From assembly GCF_001583695.1 (NCBI RefSeq), contig NZ_LOBC01000061.1, positions 169,516-233,515 on the forward strand: a DNA stretch of 64,000 bases, written 5' to 3'. This document shows, piece after piece, positions 32,850 through 42,079 of this stretch. This stretch comes from Bacillus wiedmannii (lineage in GTDB: Bacteria > Bacillota > Bacilli > Bacillales > Bacillaceae_G). Numbering within the stretch: the first letter of the stretch is position 1; each line of letters begins with the position of its first letter. The position numbers and the translations under genes were made by a program. The notes below the pieces were generated by a model. It was not told the origin of the DNA and searched no databases. It saw only the letters and a program-made list of their open reading frames with translations.

Positions 32850-34025
32850 GTGAGGCACTGTGACGTTTTAATAATAGGCGGTGGTATTATTGGCTGTTCT
32901 ATCGCTTATTACACATCAAAATACGGTAGAGACGTAACAATCATTGAAAAAGGAGAATTTGTCAGTGGGACGTCTTCACGGTGTGACGGGAATATTTTGG
33001 CTATTGATAAAGACCCAGGGTTTGATAGTCAAATGTCGTTAGTAAGTCAAAAATTAGTAACAGAATTAAGTGAAGAGTTAGAGCATTCATTTGAATATAG
33101 AGCACCAGGAAGTATTCTCGTATGTGAGTCGGACGAAGAAATGGAAGCAGCGCAGCAATGGGTGAATCGTCAAAAGGAAGCTGGATTACCGTTTCGAATG
33201 CTTGATAGACACGATATAAGAGAAGAATCGCCATTTTTTGCAGATGATTTATTAGGCGGGTTAGAATGCGCAACGGATTCAACTGTAAATCCATATCTTC
33301 TTGCTTTCTCACTTCTTGCAGAATCGAAGAAATTTGGTACGAAAGCTTTTAATCATACGGAAGTAAAAGAAATGAAAAGAGATATAGACGGATCCTTTAT
33401 TGTAGAAACGACAAATGAGACGTTTACTGCGAAGCAAGTGGTGAACGCAGCCGGTGTATGGGCTCCAAAAATCGGACAAATGTTGGATATAAATGTCCCA
33501 ATTGAACCGAGAAAAGGGCATATTATTGTAGCTTCAAGGCAACAACACGTTGGCTGTCGTAAAGTAATGGAATTTGGTTATTTAATTTCTAAATTTGGCG
33601 GAAAACGAAAAGTGGATGCTTTAACTGAAAAATATGGGGTAGCTCTTGTATTTGAGCCGACAGAAAGTCAAAATTTTTTAATTGGTAGTAGTAGAGAGTT
33701 TGTAGGGATGCATACGAGGATAAATAACGAGGTTATTAAATGTATTGCGAATAGAGCAATTCGCTTTTATCCGAAAATGGCGGATATGATGGTGATTCGT
33801 TCATATGCTGGATTACGCCCGTGGACAGAAGACCATTTACCGATCATTTCACGTGTGGAACATATCCCGAATTACTTTATAGCGGCAGGGCATGAAGGAG
33901 ATGGCATTAGCCTTGCAGCTGTTACTGGGAAAGTGATTGAAGAATTATTAAATGAAAAAGAAACAATTATTCCTATTGAACCACTTCGTTTGAGTCGTTT
34001 TACAGAAAGGGTGTTAAACGGATGA
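32850..34025 (+). CDS. DAAO-type FAD oxidoreductase, probable catalytic subunit of D-hydroxyproline dehydrogenase
   Basis: A 391-residue flavoprotein of the D-amino-acid-oxidase/glycine-oxidase fold: dinucleotide motif LIIGGGIIGCSIAYYTSKYG at the N-terminus, the substrate-site stretch SYAGLRPWTEDHLPIISRV near 310, and the closing AAGHEGDGISLAAVTGKVI. It would oxidise the imino bond of cis-4-hydroxy-D-proline to give 1-pyrroline-4-hydroxy-2-carboxylate, passing electrons to the partner subunits encoded leftward. It starts at GTG 32850 behind AAAGGAGG, and it is the first gene after the sigma-54 promoter. Its stop overlaps the racemase start (ATGA). Confidence 0.87.
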   Translation: MRHCDVLIIGGGIIGCSIAYYTSKYGRDVTIIEKGEFVSGTSSRCDGNILAIDKDPGFDSQMSLVSQKLVTELSEELEHSFEYRAPGSILVCESDEEMEAAQQWVNRQKEAGLPFRMLDRHDIREESPFFADDLLGGLECATDSTVNPYLLAFSLLAESKKFGTKAFNHTEVKEMKRDIDGSFIVETTNETFTAKQVVNAAGVWAPKIGQMLDINVPIEPRKGHIIVASRQQHVGCRKVMEFGYLISKFGGKRKVDALTEKYGVALVFEPTESQNFLIGSSREFVGMHTRINNEVIKCIANRAIRFYPKMADMMVIRSYAGLRPWTEDHLPIISRVEHIPNYFIAAGHEGDGISLAAVTGKVIEELLNEKETIIPIEPLRLSRFTERVLNG

Positions 34026-35059
34026 GGTCACAAAGAGTCTTTACGACGATTGATACACATACGGGCGGGAATCCAACGAGAACATTGATTAGTGGACTTC
34101 CTAAGTTAATTGGAGAGACGATGGCAGAGAAGATGTTACATATGAAAAAGGAGTATGACTGGATTCGTAAATTGTTAATGAATGAACCACGTGGTCATGA
34201 TGTAATGTCAGGAGCACTATTAACAGATCCATGTCATCCTGAAGCAAATATTGGTGTTATTTACATAGAAACAGGTGGGTATTTACCGATGTGTGGTCAC
34301 GATACAATTGGTGTATGTACAGCTTTAATTGAATCAGGTTTAATTCCGGTAGTTGAACCGATTACTTCGTTAAAGTTAGACACGCCAGCCGGCTTAGTTG
34401 AAGTGGATATCTTTGTTCAAGATGGAAAAGCGAAAGAAGTCTCTTTCTGTAACATACCAGCTTTTTTACTGAAACATATTACTGTACAAGTCGAAGGGAT
34501 TGGAACTGTAGAAGCAGATATTGCGTATGGAGGGAATTTTTATGCCATTATCGATGCGAAGTCAGTAGGTTTAGAGTTAGTACCGGAAAATGCATCTACA
34601 ATTATCGATAAGGCAATTCATATTAGAAATATCATTAATGAGGAATTTGAAATCATTCATCCGCAGTATTCGTTTATTAGAGGGTTAACCCATATTGAAT
34701 TTTATACAGATCCTACTCATGAAAGTGCTCATGTGAAAAATACAGTTGTCGTTCCGCCAGGAGGAATTGATCGTTCTCCATGTGGTACAGGAACATCAGC
34801 AAAGTTAGCTGTATTATACGCAAATCAAAAAATTGAAGTGGATGAAGAGTTTATTCATGAGAGTATCGTTGGCTCTTTATTTAAAGGGTGCGTCATAAAT
34901 ACAACATCTGTAGAAAATATTGAAGCTGTCGTAACGAAAATTACAGGTTCAGCTTGGCTTATGGGGATGCATAGATTTTTTTATAATGAAAAGGACCCAC
35001 TTAAAGAAGGCTTTTTGCTAATTCCGCCGATGGAACATGAAACGGAGGATGTAAAATGA
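34022..35059 (+). CDS. Proline racemase-family hydroxyproline 2-epimerase
   Basis: A 345-residue proline-racemase-fold enzyme with both catalytic cysteines: Cys91 in PMCGHDTIG and Cys254 in RSPCGTGTSAK, plus Asp250. The two-cysteine form distinguishes racemases/epimerases from the Ser/Cys dehydratases. Next to D-amino-acid oxidation, deaminase and aldehyde dehydrogenase genes it is most likely 4-hydroxyproline 2-epimerase, converting trans-4-hydroxy-L-proline to cis-4-hydroxy-D-proline. Proline racemase activity cannot be excluded by eye. It overlaps the genes on both sides by four bases. Confidence 0.88.
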   Translation: MRSQRVFTTIDTHTGGNPTRTLISGLPKLIGETMAEKMLHMKKEYDWIRKLLMNEPRGHDVMSGALLTDPCHPEANIGVIYIETGGYLPMCGHDTIGVCTALIESGLIPVVEPITSLKLDTPAGLVEVDIFVQDGKAKEVSFCNIPAFLLKHITVQVEGIGTVEADIAYGGNFYAIIDAKSVGLELVPENASTIIDKAIHIRNIINEEFEIIHPQYSFIRGLTHIEFYTDPTHESAHVKNTVVVPPGGIDRSPCGTGTSAKLAVLYANQKIEVDEEFIHESIVGSLFKGCVINTTSVENIEAVVTKITGSAWLMGMHRFFYNEKDPLKEGFLLIPPMEHETEDVK

Positions 35060-35997
35060 ACATTCAAAAAATGTATACAGCAGTAGACGTACATGTAAAT
35101 GGTGAAGCATTTCGTGTAATGAAAGATGTACCATGCAAATACTACTACAGTTTAGAGCAATTAAACGAACAATTTTCAGGTGAATTAGCAGAAGAAATGA
35201 AGCTTTTATTAAATGAACCACGTGGTTTTATCGGATTAAATGGATGTATTGTCGTTCCTTCTATTCATATGGAAGTCGATGCAGCTGTATTATTTTTTAA
35301 TCATGAAGGATCCATTCCGCTTCATTATGGGGGGATTGTCGCAGTCATAACGATGTTACTAGAAAGCGGGTATTTAAAAAAGAGAGAGACGAACCAATAC
35401 AAAATCGAAACGCTATCTGGTATATTTTCAATCCATGCGTATGTAGAGAATGATGAAGTTGTATCTGTTTCGTTTGAAAGTAAACTATGTTATATGATTG
35501 AGAAAAATTTACAAGTTGGTAATATAAGTTACTCTCTCATTCAGGCAGATAAAGTATATGCAGTTGTAGAAAAGGATGCATATTCACCAGAAATCAGTAT
35601 TGAAAATATCTCTAAATTAAAAAAATGGAGTGAAGTTACACTTCAAGCTATACAAAAACAGTCATTAATAAAAAGACTTATTTTAGTAGAATCTATGCAA
35701 ACAGAAAAGAACCAAATAAAGTCGATTACATTTCATGAAGATAACTTTATCGTACGTTCGCCTGGTTTTGTTTCTACTATTGTATCTTATGTTCATACAT
35801 TATTTAAAAATGATTATATAGCGGATAAACCTTTTAAAAATGAAAGTATATTTAATAGCTTTATAACAGTGGAACAAGTGAAGAAAGAAGAACAAGGATA
35901 CATTTTTCGCTTTGAAAGTAGAGGGTTTATTACAGGAATGCAGACGTTTCTATTAGACCCTACAGATCCGTTTCCGACAGGATTTTTATTAAAATAA
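35056..35997 (+). CDS. Proline-racemase-fold paralogue lacking both catalytic cysteines
   Basis: A 313-residue homologue of the preceding protein: shared YTAVDVHVNGEAFRVM, LLNEPRGFIGLNG, EGSIPLHYGG and the C-terminal RGFITGMQTFLLDPTDPFPTGFLL. The first catalytic cysteine is His90 (IPLHYGG for PMCGH) and the second is Gly237 (RSPGFVS for RSPCGTG). Racemase chemistry by the two-thiol mechanism is therefore impossible. The gene is kept intact and coupled by an ATGA overlap, which argues for a selected role such as partner subunit, binding protein or a different reaction. The function is unknown. Confidence 0.82.
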   Translation: MNIQKMYTAVDVHVNGEAFRVMKDVPCKYYYSLEQLNEQFSGELAEEMKLLLNEPRGFIGLNGCIVVPSIHMEVDAAVLFFNHEGSIPLHYGGIVAVITMLLESGYLKKRETNQYKIETLSGIFSIHAYVENDEVVSVSFESKLCYMIEKNLQVGNISYSLIQADKVYAVVEKDAYSPEISIENISKLKKWSEVTLQAIQKQSLIKRLILVESMQTEKNQIKSITFHEDNFIVRSPGFVSTIVSYVHTLFKNDYIADKPFKNESIFNSFITVEQVKKEEQGYIFRFESRGFITGMQTFLLDPTDPFPTGFLLK

Positions 35998-36019
35998 AAT
36001 AGTAAAGGGAGAGATAAAT

Positions 36020-36916
36020 ATGAAAAAAATTAAAGGGGCATTTCCAGTATTGATTACACCGATGGATGAGTTTCAAGAAATTAATTGGAACGGTGTAAAA
36101 CAAAACGTTAACTATTTTATCGATCAAAAGGTAGCTGGCATTATTATTAATGGAAGTACAGGGGAGTTTGTTAGTTTATCAAAAGAAGAACGATTTAAAA
36201 TGGTAGAAACAGTATTAAAAGAAGTTGATGGCCGTATTCCAGTTATTGTAGGAACTGCAGCAGAAACGACGAAAGAAACGATTGAATATACGAAACATGC
36301 AGAAGCACACGGAGCGAATTGCGCATTAATTATTAACTCGTACTATTGTAAGCCGAAAGAAGAGGAAATTTATTTTCATTTTAAAGAAATCTCAAACGCT
36401 GTAAATATACCAATTATGTTATACAATAATCCGTTTACATCTGGTGTTGATATGAGTACAGAGCTCATGCTACGTATTGGAAAAGAATGTGAAAATGTTA
36501 CACATATTAAAGAATCTAGCGGAGATATTCGTAAAGCAAGAGATTTAGTACGACAAAGCGAAGGTGCTTTTCAAGTCTTCTGTGGATCTGAAGATTTAGT
36601 TATGGAGTCTTATTTAGTAGGTGCAACGGGATGGGTTTCAGTAGCAGGAAATATCGTACCGGGACTTGTTACGAAAATGTATGAGCATTTCCAGAATGGT
36701 GAATTAGAAAAAGCTTGGGAAATAAACGATGCTATTTTACCTCTTTGCGAGTTTCTTGAAGGATCAGGAAAATATGTACAAATCGTTAAACGCTCAATGG
36801 AATTATACGGGCAAGCTGGGGGACCTTCTCGTTATCCGAGACTCGGATTAACTGAAGAAGAAGATCAAAAACTTCAAACGATTATTTCAAAAATTGCAGC
36901 TCATGCAGCTGTTTAA
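36020..36916 (+). CDS. DapA-family lyase, probable 1-pyrroline-4-hydroxy-2-carboxylate deaminase
   Basis: A 298-residue TIM-barrel protein of the dihydrodipicolinate synthase/N-acetylneuraminate lyase family. The Schiff-base lysine is Lys164 (THIKESSGDI), the helper tyrosine Tyr135 (MLYNNP), and the pyruvyl-carboxylate loop is INGSTGEF (43-50). In hydroxyproline catabolism the family member converts 1-pyrroline-4-hydroxy-2-carboxylate to 2-oxoglutarate semialdehyde with release of ammonia. Its place between the epimerase and the aldehyde dehydrogenase supports that over lysine synthesis. It starts at ATG 36020 behind AAGGGAGAG. Confidence 0.87.
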   Translation: MKKIKGAFPVLITPMDEFQEINWNGVKQNVNYFIDQKVAGIIINGSTGEFVSLSKEERFKMVETVLKEVDGRIPVIVGTAAETTKETIEYTKHAEAHGANCALIINSYYCKPKEEEIYFHFKEISNAVNIPIMLYNNPFTSGVDMSTELMLRIGKECENVTHIKESSGDIRKARDLVRQSEGAFQVFCGSEDLVMESYLVGATGWVSVAGNIVPGLVTKMYEHFQNGELEKAWEINDAILPLCEFLEGSGKYVQIVKRSMELYGQAGGPSRYPRLGLTEEEDQKLQTIISKIAAHAAV

Positions 36917-36934
36917 ATAAGGAGGAGAGCATAT

Positions 36935-38419
36935 ATGTTAACGAAAAACATTGAGCTGAGACCAAAAGTGAAAGCGTTTTTAAATGAAGAAATTAAAATG
37001 TTTATTAATGGTGAATTTGTACCTTCCATTAGCGGGAAGACATTTGAGACATACAATCCAGCAACAGAAGATGTTTTAGCTGTCGTATGCGAAGCGCGAG
37101 AAGAGGATATTGATGTAGCGGTAAAAGCTGCAAGATCTGCATTTGAATCAGGACCTTGGGTAGAAATGACTACCGCTGAAAGAGCGCACCTTATTTATAA
37201 ATTAGCAGACTTAATTGAAGAGCATGGAGAAGAATTAGCGCAGTTAGAAGCTTTAGATAATGGAAAACCATATCAAGTAGCACTGGATGATGATATTGCA
37301 GCGACTGTAGAAAATTATCGTTATTATGCGGGATGGGCTACGAAAATTATTGGGCAAACGATTCCGATTTCAAAAGATTACTTAAATTACACACGCCATG
37401 AACCTGTTGGCGTTGTAGGTCAAATTATTCCTTGGAATTTTCCACTCGTTATGTCTTCTTGGAAAATGGGAGCTGCACTAGCAACAGGTTGTACAATCGT
37501 ATTAAAACCAGCAGAGCAAACGCCTTTATCGTTATTATATACAGCGAAGCTCTTTAAAGAAGCAGGTTTTCCAAACGGTGTTGTAAACTTTGTTCCAGGT
37601 TTTGGCCCTGAAGCAGGAGCTGCAATCGTAAACCATCATGATATTGATAAAGTAGCCTTCACAGGTTCAACAGTTACAGGGAAATATATTATGCGTCAAT
37701 CTGCAGAAACAATTAAACATGTAACGTTAGAACTTGGTGGTAAATCACCAAATATTATTTTAGAAGATGCTGATTTAGAAGAAGCGATTAACGGTGCATT
37801 CCAAGGCATTATGTATAATCACGGCCAAAATTGTAGTGCCGGTTCTCGCGTGTTCGTTCACCGAAAACATTACGAAACAGTCGTAAATGAACTAGTGGAA
37901 ATGGCGAATAACGTGAAACTTGGAGCAGGTATGGAGAAGGAAACAGAAATGGGACCGCTCGTATCTAAAAAACAACAAGAGCGTGTGCTACATTACATTG
38001 AACAAGGAAAAGCTGAAGGCGCTACTGTTGCTGCTGGTGGTGAACGGGCATTTGAAAAAGGATATTTTGTACAGCCAACTGTATTCACAAATGTTACTGA
38101 TGATATGACAATTGTGAAAGAAGAAATTTTTGGACCAGTTGTCGTTGTACTTCCATTTGATTCAACAGAAGAGGTCATCGAAAGAGCAAATCGCTCTTCA
38201 TACGGACTCGCTGCGGGCGTATGGACACAAAATATTAAAACAGGACATCAAGTTGCCAATAAATTAAAGGCAGGAACAGTATGGATTAATGATTATAATT
38301 TAGAAAATGCAGCTGCACCATTTGGTGGGTTTAAACAATCTGGTATTGGTCGTGAGTTAGGTTCATATGCGCTTGATAATTACACAGAAGTGAAAAGTGT
38401 TTGGGTCAATATAAAGTAA
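36935..38419 (+). CDS. Aldehyde dehydrogenase, probable 2-oxoglutarate semialdehyde dehydrogenase
   Basis: A 494-residue NAD(P)-dependent aldehyde dehydrogenase with an intact active site: Asn168 (PWNFP), Glu266 (TLELGGK) and nucleophile Cys300 (GQNCSAG). The C-terminal FGGFKQSGIGRELG is standard. It would oxidise 2-oxoglutarate semialdehyde to 2-oxoglutarate as the last step of hydroxyproline breakdown; the family alone would also allow betaine or other aldehydes. It starts at ATG 36935 behind AGGAGGAG, 18 bases after the deaminase gene. Confidence 0.87.
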   Translation: MLTKNIELRPKVKAFLNEEIKMFINGEFVPSISGKTFETYNPATEDVLAVVCEAREEDIDVAVKAARSAFESGPWVEMTTAERAHLIYKLADLIEEHGEELAQLEALDNGKPYQVALDDDIAATVENYRYYAGWATKIIGQTIPISKDYLNYTRHEPVGVVGQIIPWNFPLVMSSWKMGAALATGCTIVLKPAEQTPLSLLYTAKLFKEAGFPNGVVNFVPGFGPEAGAAIVNHHDIDKVAFTGSTVTGKYIMRQSAETIKHVTLELGGKSPNIILEDADLEEAINGAFQGIMYNHGQNCSAGSRVFVHRKHYETVVNELVEMANNVKLGAGMEKETEMGPLVSKKQQERVLHYIEQGKAEGATVAAGGERAFEKGYFVQPTVFTNVTDDMTIVKEEIFGPVVVVLPFDSTEEVIERANRSSYGLAAGVWTQNIKTGHQVANKLKAGTVWINDYNLENAAAPFGGFKQSGIGRELGSYALDNYTEVKSVWVNIK

Positions 38420-38465
38420 TAGAGAATCTAACTGTTAATAAATAGAGGGATGAAATAATGAGAGA

Positions 38466-38507
38466 TACGGACAACTATAAGGTTTAATAATAGTTGTCCG
38501 TTTTCTT
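38466..38507 (+). terminator. Terminator between the aldehyde dehydrogenase and symporter genes
   Basis: CGGACAACTAT (38468-38478) pairs perfectly with ATAGTTGTCCG (38490-38500), then TTTTC. Confidence 0.8.
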
Positions 38508-38549
38508 ATATATAAAATAGTTTTCAAAAGAATATTAAGGGGGATTTGG

Positions 38550-40040
38550 ATGGAGCAATTAGTAGAGTGGTTAGTAGGGCAAGTATGGAGTATTGGCTTA
38601 GTTGTTTTTGCATTAGGAGCAGGTGTGTATTTTACAATTGCAACTCGTTTTCTACAAATTCGTTATTTTAAAGAGATGATTAAATTATTATTTGAAGGGA
38701 AGAGCTCGGAGACGGGAATTTCATCCTTTCAAGCATTTTGTTTAGCCTTATCAGGTAGGGTTGGAATAGGTAATATCGCAGGAGTCGCGACAGCAATCGC
38801 TTTTGGCGGACCAGGAGCTGTGTTTTGGATGTGGGTAATGGCTCTTTTAGGAGCAGCGAGTGCATTTGTTGAATCAACATTATCTCAAGTGTATAAAAGT
38901 AAAGTTGGGAATGAATACCGAGGTGGTACACCATATTTCATTGAAAAAGGCCTGAAAATGAAATGGTTTGCAGTCATTGTAGCGGTTGTTGTAACACTTT
39001 CATATGGCGTTTTATTACCAGGTATTCAGTCTAGTAGTATCGCAGTTGGATTTGAAAACTCTAATGGCATTAGCAAATATATAACTGGAATATTATTAGT
39101 TATATTATTAGCATCAATCATTTTTGGTGGCGTAAAGAGAATTGCGGGCGTTTCGCAAATGCTTGTTCCATTTATGGCAATAGGTTATGTAATTGTTACA
39201 TGTATCGTATTAATTGCGAATGTAACAGAAATTCCAAGTATGTTCGCTTTAATTTTCTCTAGTGCTTTTGGTGTAAATGAAATGTTTGGCGGAATCGTCG
39301 GTGCAGCAATTGCATGGGGAGTAAAGCGTGCTGTATTTTCAAATGTTGCTGGTGTTGGAGAAGCGACGTATAGCTCCGCTGCTGCTGAAGTATCCCATCC
39401 TGCAAAACAAGGGCTAGTTCAAGCATTTTCTGTATATATCGATACAATTGTTGTATGTACAGCGACAGCTCTTATGATTTTAATAACAGGTATGTATAAT
39501 GTTATACCTGAAGGAAAAAGCGCCATTGTAAAGAATATAGGGAATGTTGATGCAGGTCCAATCTATACACAACAAGCAGTTGAAACTGTTATGACAGGGT
39601 TTGGTCCAATATTTATTTCATTCGCAATCTTCTTCTTCGCGTTTACAACTTTACTTGCTTACTACTATATCGCTGAAACGACACTTACTTATTTAGATCG
39701 TGAGCTTAAACATAGCTGGTTAAAACCAGTTTTAAAAATTGGATTTTTAATTATGGTATACATCGGTAGCGTAGAATCGGCGTCACTTTTATGGAATCTT
39801 GGAGATTTAGGAATTGGTAGTATGGCATGGTTAAATCTAATCGCGATTCTACTATTAAGTAAAATTGCATTAAAAGTGTTAAAAGATTATGAATCACAGA
39901 AAAAAGAAGGGAAAGATCCAGTGTTTGATCCTAAAAATGTGGGAATTGAAGGTTTAACATTTTGGGAAGAGAGGAGTAAAGAGATTGAAAGGAAAAACTA
40001 TAAAGAACAATCAGTAGTGGATGATAGTCTGAAATTGTAG
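38550..40040 (+). CDS. Alanine/glycine:cation symporter (AGCS family)
   Basis: A 496-residue transporter with about eleven membrane segments. AGCS landmarks are visible: SFQAFCLALSGRVGIGNIAGVATAI, FGGPGAVFWMWVMALLGAAS, EYRGGTPYFIEKGL and VAGVGEATYSSAAAEVSHPAKQG. Family members import alanine or glycine with sodium or protons. Directly after the hydroxyproline genes, this one may import hydroxyproline or a related imino/amino acid; that is inference. A terminator separates it from the operon, and no sigma-54 site was seen in the 130 bases before it. It starts at ATG 38550 behind AAGGGGGAT. Confidence 0.87.
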   Translation: MEQLVEWLVGQVWSIGLVVFALGAGVYFTIATRFLQIRYFKEMIKLLFEGKSSETGISSFQAFCLALSGRVGIGNIAGVATAIAFGGPGAVFWMWVMALLGAASAFVESTLSQVYKSKVGNEYRGGTPYFIEKGLKMKWFAVIVAVVVTLSYGVLLPGIQSSSIAVGFENSNGISKYITGILLVILLASIIFGGVKRIAGVSQMLVPFMAIGYVIVTCIVLIANVTEIPSMFALIFSSAFGVNEMFGGIVGAAIAWGVKRAVFSNVAGVGEATYSSAAAEVSHPAKQGLVQAFSVYIDTIVVCTATALMILITGMYNVIPEGKSAIVKNIGNVDAGPIYTQQAVETVMTGFGPIFISFAIFFFAFTTLLAYYYIAETTLTYLDRELKHSWLKPVLKIGFLIMVYIGSVESASLLWNLGDLGIGSMAWLNLIAILLLSKIALKVLKDYESQKKEGKDPVFDPKNVGIEGLTFWEERSKEIERKNYKEQSVVDDSLKL

Positions 40041-40142
40041 TTATAATAAACTGAATATTCATTCTATTTAATGAGGTATATTACCTTCTTTTCATCACAT
40101 ACTACAATAGGTACACATAATTTGAATGGGGGTAATAATAAG

Positions 40143-40508
40143 ATGGAACACGAACAACATAGTTCAGTAAATGACGTTCTACATCATTATAAAGAAGGTA
40201 TCGGTAGTTTTACAAACCAAATTCCTGAAATTGCAGAAACATATAATGCATTCACGCAAGCTTGTTTTCAAGAGGGCGCTTTAACAAAAAGGGAAAAACA
40301 ACTTATCGCATTAGGAATTAGTCTAGCAACGCAAGATGAATATTGTACCGTTTATCATACAAAAGGTTGTCTTGATCAAGGGTGTTCAGATAAAGAAATT
40401 CTGGAAGCGTGTGGTGTATCAGCAGCATTTGCTGGTGGAGCTGCAATGAGTCAAGCGGTAACTTTAGTACAGGAATGTTTAACAGAACTGAAAAATCAAA
40501 AGCATTGA
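40143..40508 (+). CDS. Carboxymuconolactone decarboxylase (AhpD-like) family protein
   Basis: A 121-residue protein of the CMD/AhpD fold: KREKQLIALGISLATQDEYCTVYHTKGCLDQG carries the C-x3-H feature, followed by the helix KEILEACGVSAAFAGGAAMSQAV. Proteins of this family often work in peroxide or thiol redox chemistry. The frame is open to 40071, but ATG 40143 is preceded by GGGGGT and begins the natural sequence MEHEQHSS. It is monocistronic with a strong terminator. The substrate is unknown. Confidence 0.8.
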   Translation: MEHEQHSSVNDVLHHYKEGIGSFTNQIPEIAETYNAFTQACFQEGALTKREKQLIALGISLATQDEYCTVYHTKGCLDQGCSDKEILEACGVSAAFAGGAAMSQAVTLVQECLTELKNQKH

Positions 40509-40510
40509 AT

Positions 40511-40550
40511 AAAAAAACGTTTTAAACATAAAGTTTAAAACGTTTTTTAT
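40511..40550. terminator. Terminator after the CMD gene
   Basis: Sixteen-base perfect arms AAAAAACGTTTTAAAC and GTTTAAAACGTTTTTT (40512-40548). Usable by the convergent HD gene too. Confidence 0.9.
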
Positions 40551-40573
40551 GTGAGATTAAATTTTTATTCACT

Positions 40574-41215
40574 TTAATATTCTATATCTTCATAAATCGA
40601 ATTCTCTACATCAGGAAGAACTGTGTATATGCTTTTACCGATTAAAGCTTCTAATTCTTTCTTAATTGCATAAAACCCTTTCCAATGTAATGATGTATGA
40701 GACGTTGTACCATGACGTAAACCAACGGAAATCAATCTTCTTTCCAGCGTAGTAAAACCATCCGCGTCAGCAAGAGCATCACAAAGAGTAATTATTTTAT
40801 TGTATAAATCGTAGTTACAATGTTCATTCAATATTTCAACTAACTGGATTCTCATATGGTCAGGAACGAGACTCCACTCCGCTGCTATATCTAAATGCTC
40901 ATTTTTACACGGGAATGAATGTGTCACGCAAATAATCGCGTTTCCTGTATACCCTAAATTATTCAAATACATATAACCATCATAGGAATGAATAACAGAT
41001 TTAGTAAACCCTTTATATCTTCCTATATCATGCAGGAGGGCAGCATTATATGCTATGTCAGCATCTAGGTCGTACCCATTATTAATAAGTTCTACAACTA
41101 TCTTTTCAGTTGCAAGGGCAACATTACATGAATGTTCGAACCACGGACCTGGGTTTTGTTCATATGCCCACTTGAGAAGTTCTCTTGCGTATGTCCTATC
41201 TAATATATACTTCAT
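40574..41215 (-). CDS. HD-domain hydrolase
   Basis: A 213-residue HD-superfamily protein: His in WFEHSCNVALATEKI, His-Asp in ALLHDIGRYKG, a further HSYDGYMYL block and DALADADGF near the C-terminus. It has the compact single-domain layout of predicted cytoplasmic HD phosphohydrolases; the substrate is unknown. The open frame begins at TTG 41233, but ATG 41215 has GAAAGGA a few bases upstream and gives MKYILDRTYARELL. It is convergent with the CMD gene and divergent from a GNAT gene. Confidence 0.82.
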   Translation of the reverse strand: MKYILDRTYARELLKWAYEQNPGPWFEHSCNVALATEKIVVELINNGYDLDADIAYNAALLHDIGRYKGFTKSVIHSYDGYMYLNNLGYTGNAIICVTHSFPCKNEHLDIAAEWSLVPDHMRIQLVEILNEHCNYDLYNKIITLCDALADADGFTTLERRLISVGLRHGTTSHTSLHWKGFYAIKKELEALIGKSIYTVLPDVENSIYEDIEY

Positions 41216-41320
41216 ATAAGTATCCTTTCTCAAAAAAATGTACCTTAAATAATTTCATCTTAGTTATCCGTTATTCCTTCTTTAAAAATTGGTACAATGA
41301 AACAAAAGGGGGATTAGTAA

Positions 41321-41824
41321 ATGCAAAATGTAGTAATTGAAGAGATTAAGCAAATAGAAGATGATGTGGAAGAGCTTTCTAAACTTTTGAAAATGGTTGT
41401 AGATGATGGGGCGTCAATTGGTTTTTTACCTCCACTGGAACAAAAAGAATCAGCGAAGTATTGGGAAACTGTATTAGCACCAGAAGTGATCTTGTATGTT
41501 GCTAAAATAAATAATGAAGTGGCAGGGAGTATTCAATTACATTTAGTTACAAAGCCTAATGGGATTCATAGAGCTGAAATTTGTAAGTTAATGACTCATC
41601 CAAACTTCAGACGTAATGGCATTGGACGTTTGCTTATGCAAAAAGCAGAGGAAAGAGCCAAGCAAGAAAATAGGTCTCTTATAGTGCTAGATACGAGAGA
41701 AGGAGACCCTTCTAATAGATTGTATAAATCATTAGACTATAAAGAAGTTGGAAAAATACCAGAATACGCAATATCTCCAAATGGTAATTTAGATGCAACG
41801 GTTATTTATTATAAAATGATTTAG
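41321..41824 (+). CDS. GNAT-family N-acetyltransferase
   Basis: A 167-residue acetyltransferase. The CoA-binding loop is RRNGIGRLLMQKAEERA, preceded by the strand HRAEICKLMTHPNF and followed by IVLDTREGDPSNRLYKSLDY, which marks the subfamily that covers tabtoxin-resistance-like acetyltransferases. The acceptor is unknown. It starts at ATG 41321 behind AAAGGGGG. The downstream hairpin is weak. Confidence 0.85.
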   Translation: MQNVVIEEIKQIEDDVEELSKLLKMVVDDGASIGFLPPLEQKESAKYWETVLAPEVILYVAKINNEVAGSIQLHLVTKPNGIHRAEICKLMTHPNFRRNGIGRLLMQKAEERAKQENRSLIVLDTREGDPSNRLYKSLDYKEVGKIPEYAISPNGNLDATVIYYKMI

Positions 41825-41904
41825 TATTTTTATTTAAAAAGAGGGATATTTTTAAACGAAAAATCTGTTATTAGGTCTGAGTATTGATTTGTAAAAAGAT
41901 TGAT

Positions 41905-41932
41905 CCCCCCCTGTATAATAGGGGTTTTCTTT
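41905..41932 (+). terminator. Weak terminator
   Basis: CCCCT (41907-41911) pairs with AGGGG (41920-41924) followed by TTTTC. Short stem 80 bases after the GNAT stop. Confidence 0.45.
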
Positions 41933-42079
41933 TCATTCATTAACTTCATATTGAATGTTCAATTTGAGGGCCAATTTGTATAAGGTTTTAACAGTTGTAT
42001 AAGAGGTATTACTTAAATAGGAATTTTGAAGTCCTTTGGTGAATATTAAATGTCAATCTAAAAGATGGAGGTTGCTGTG

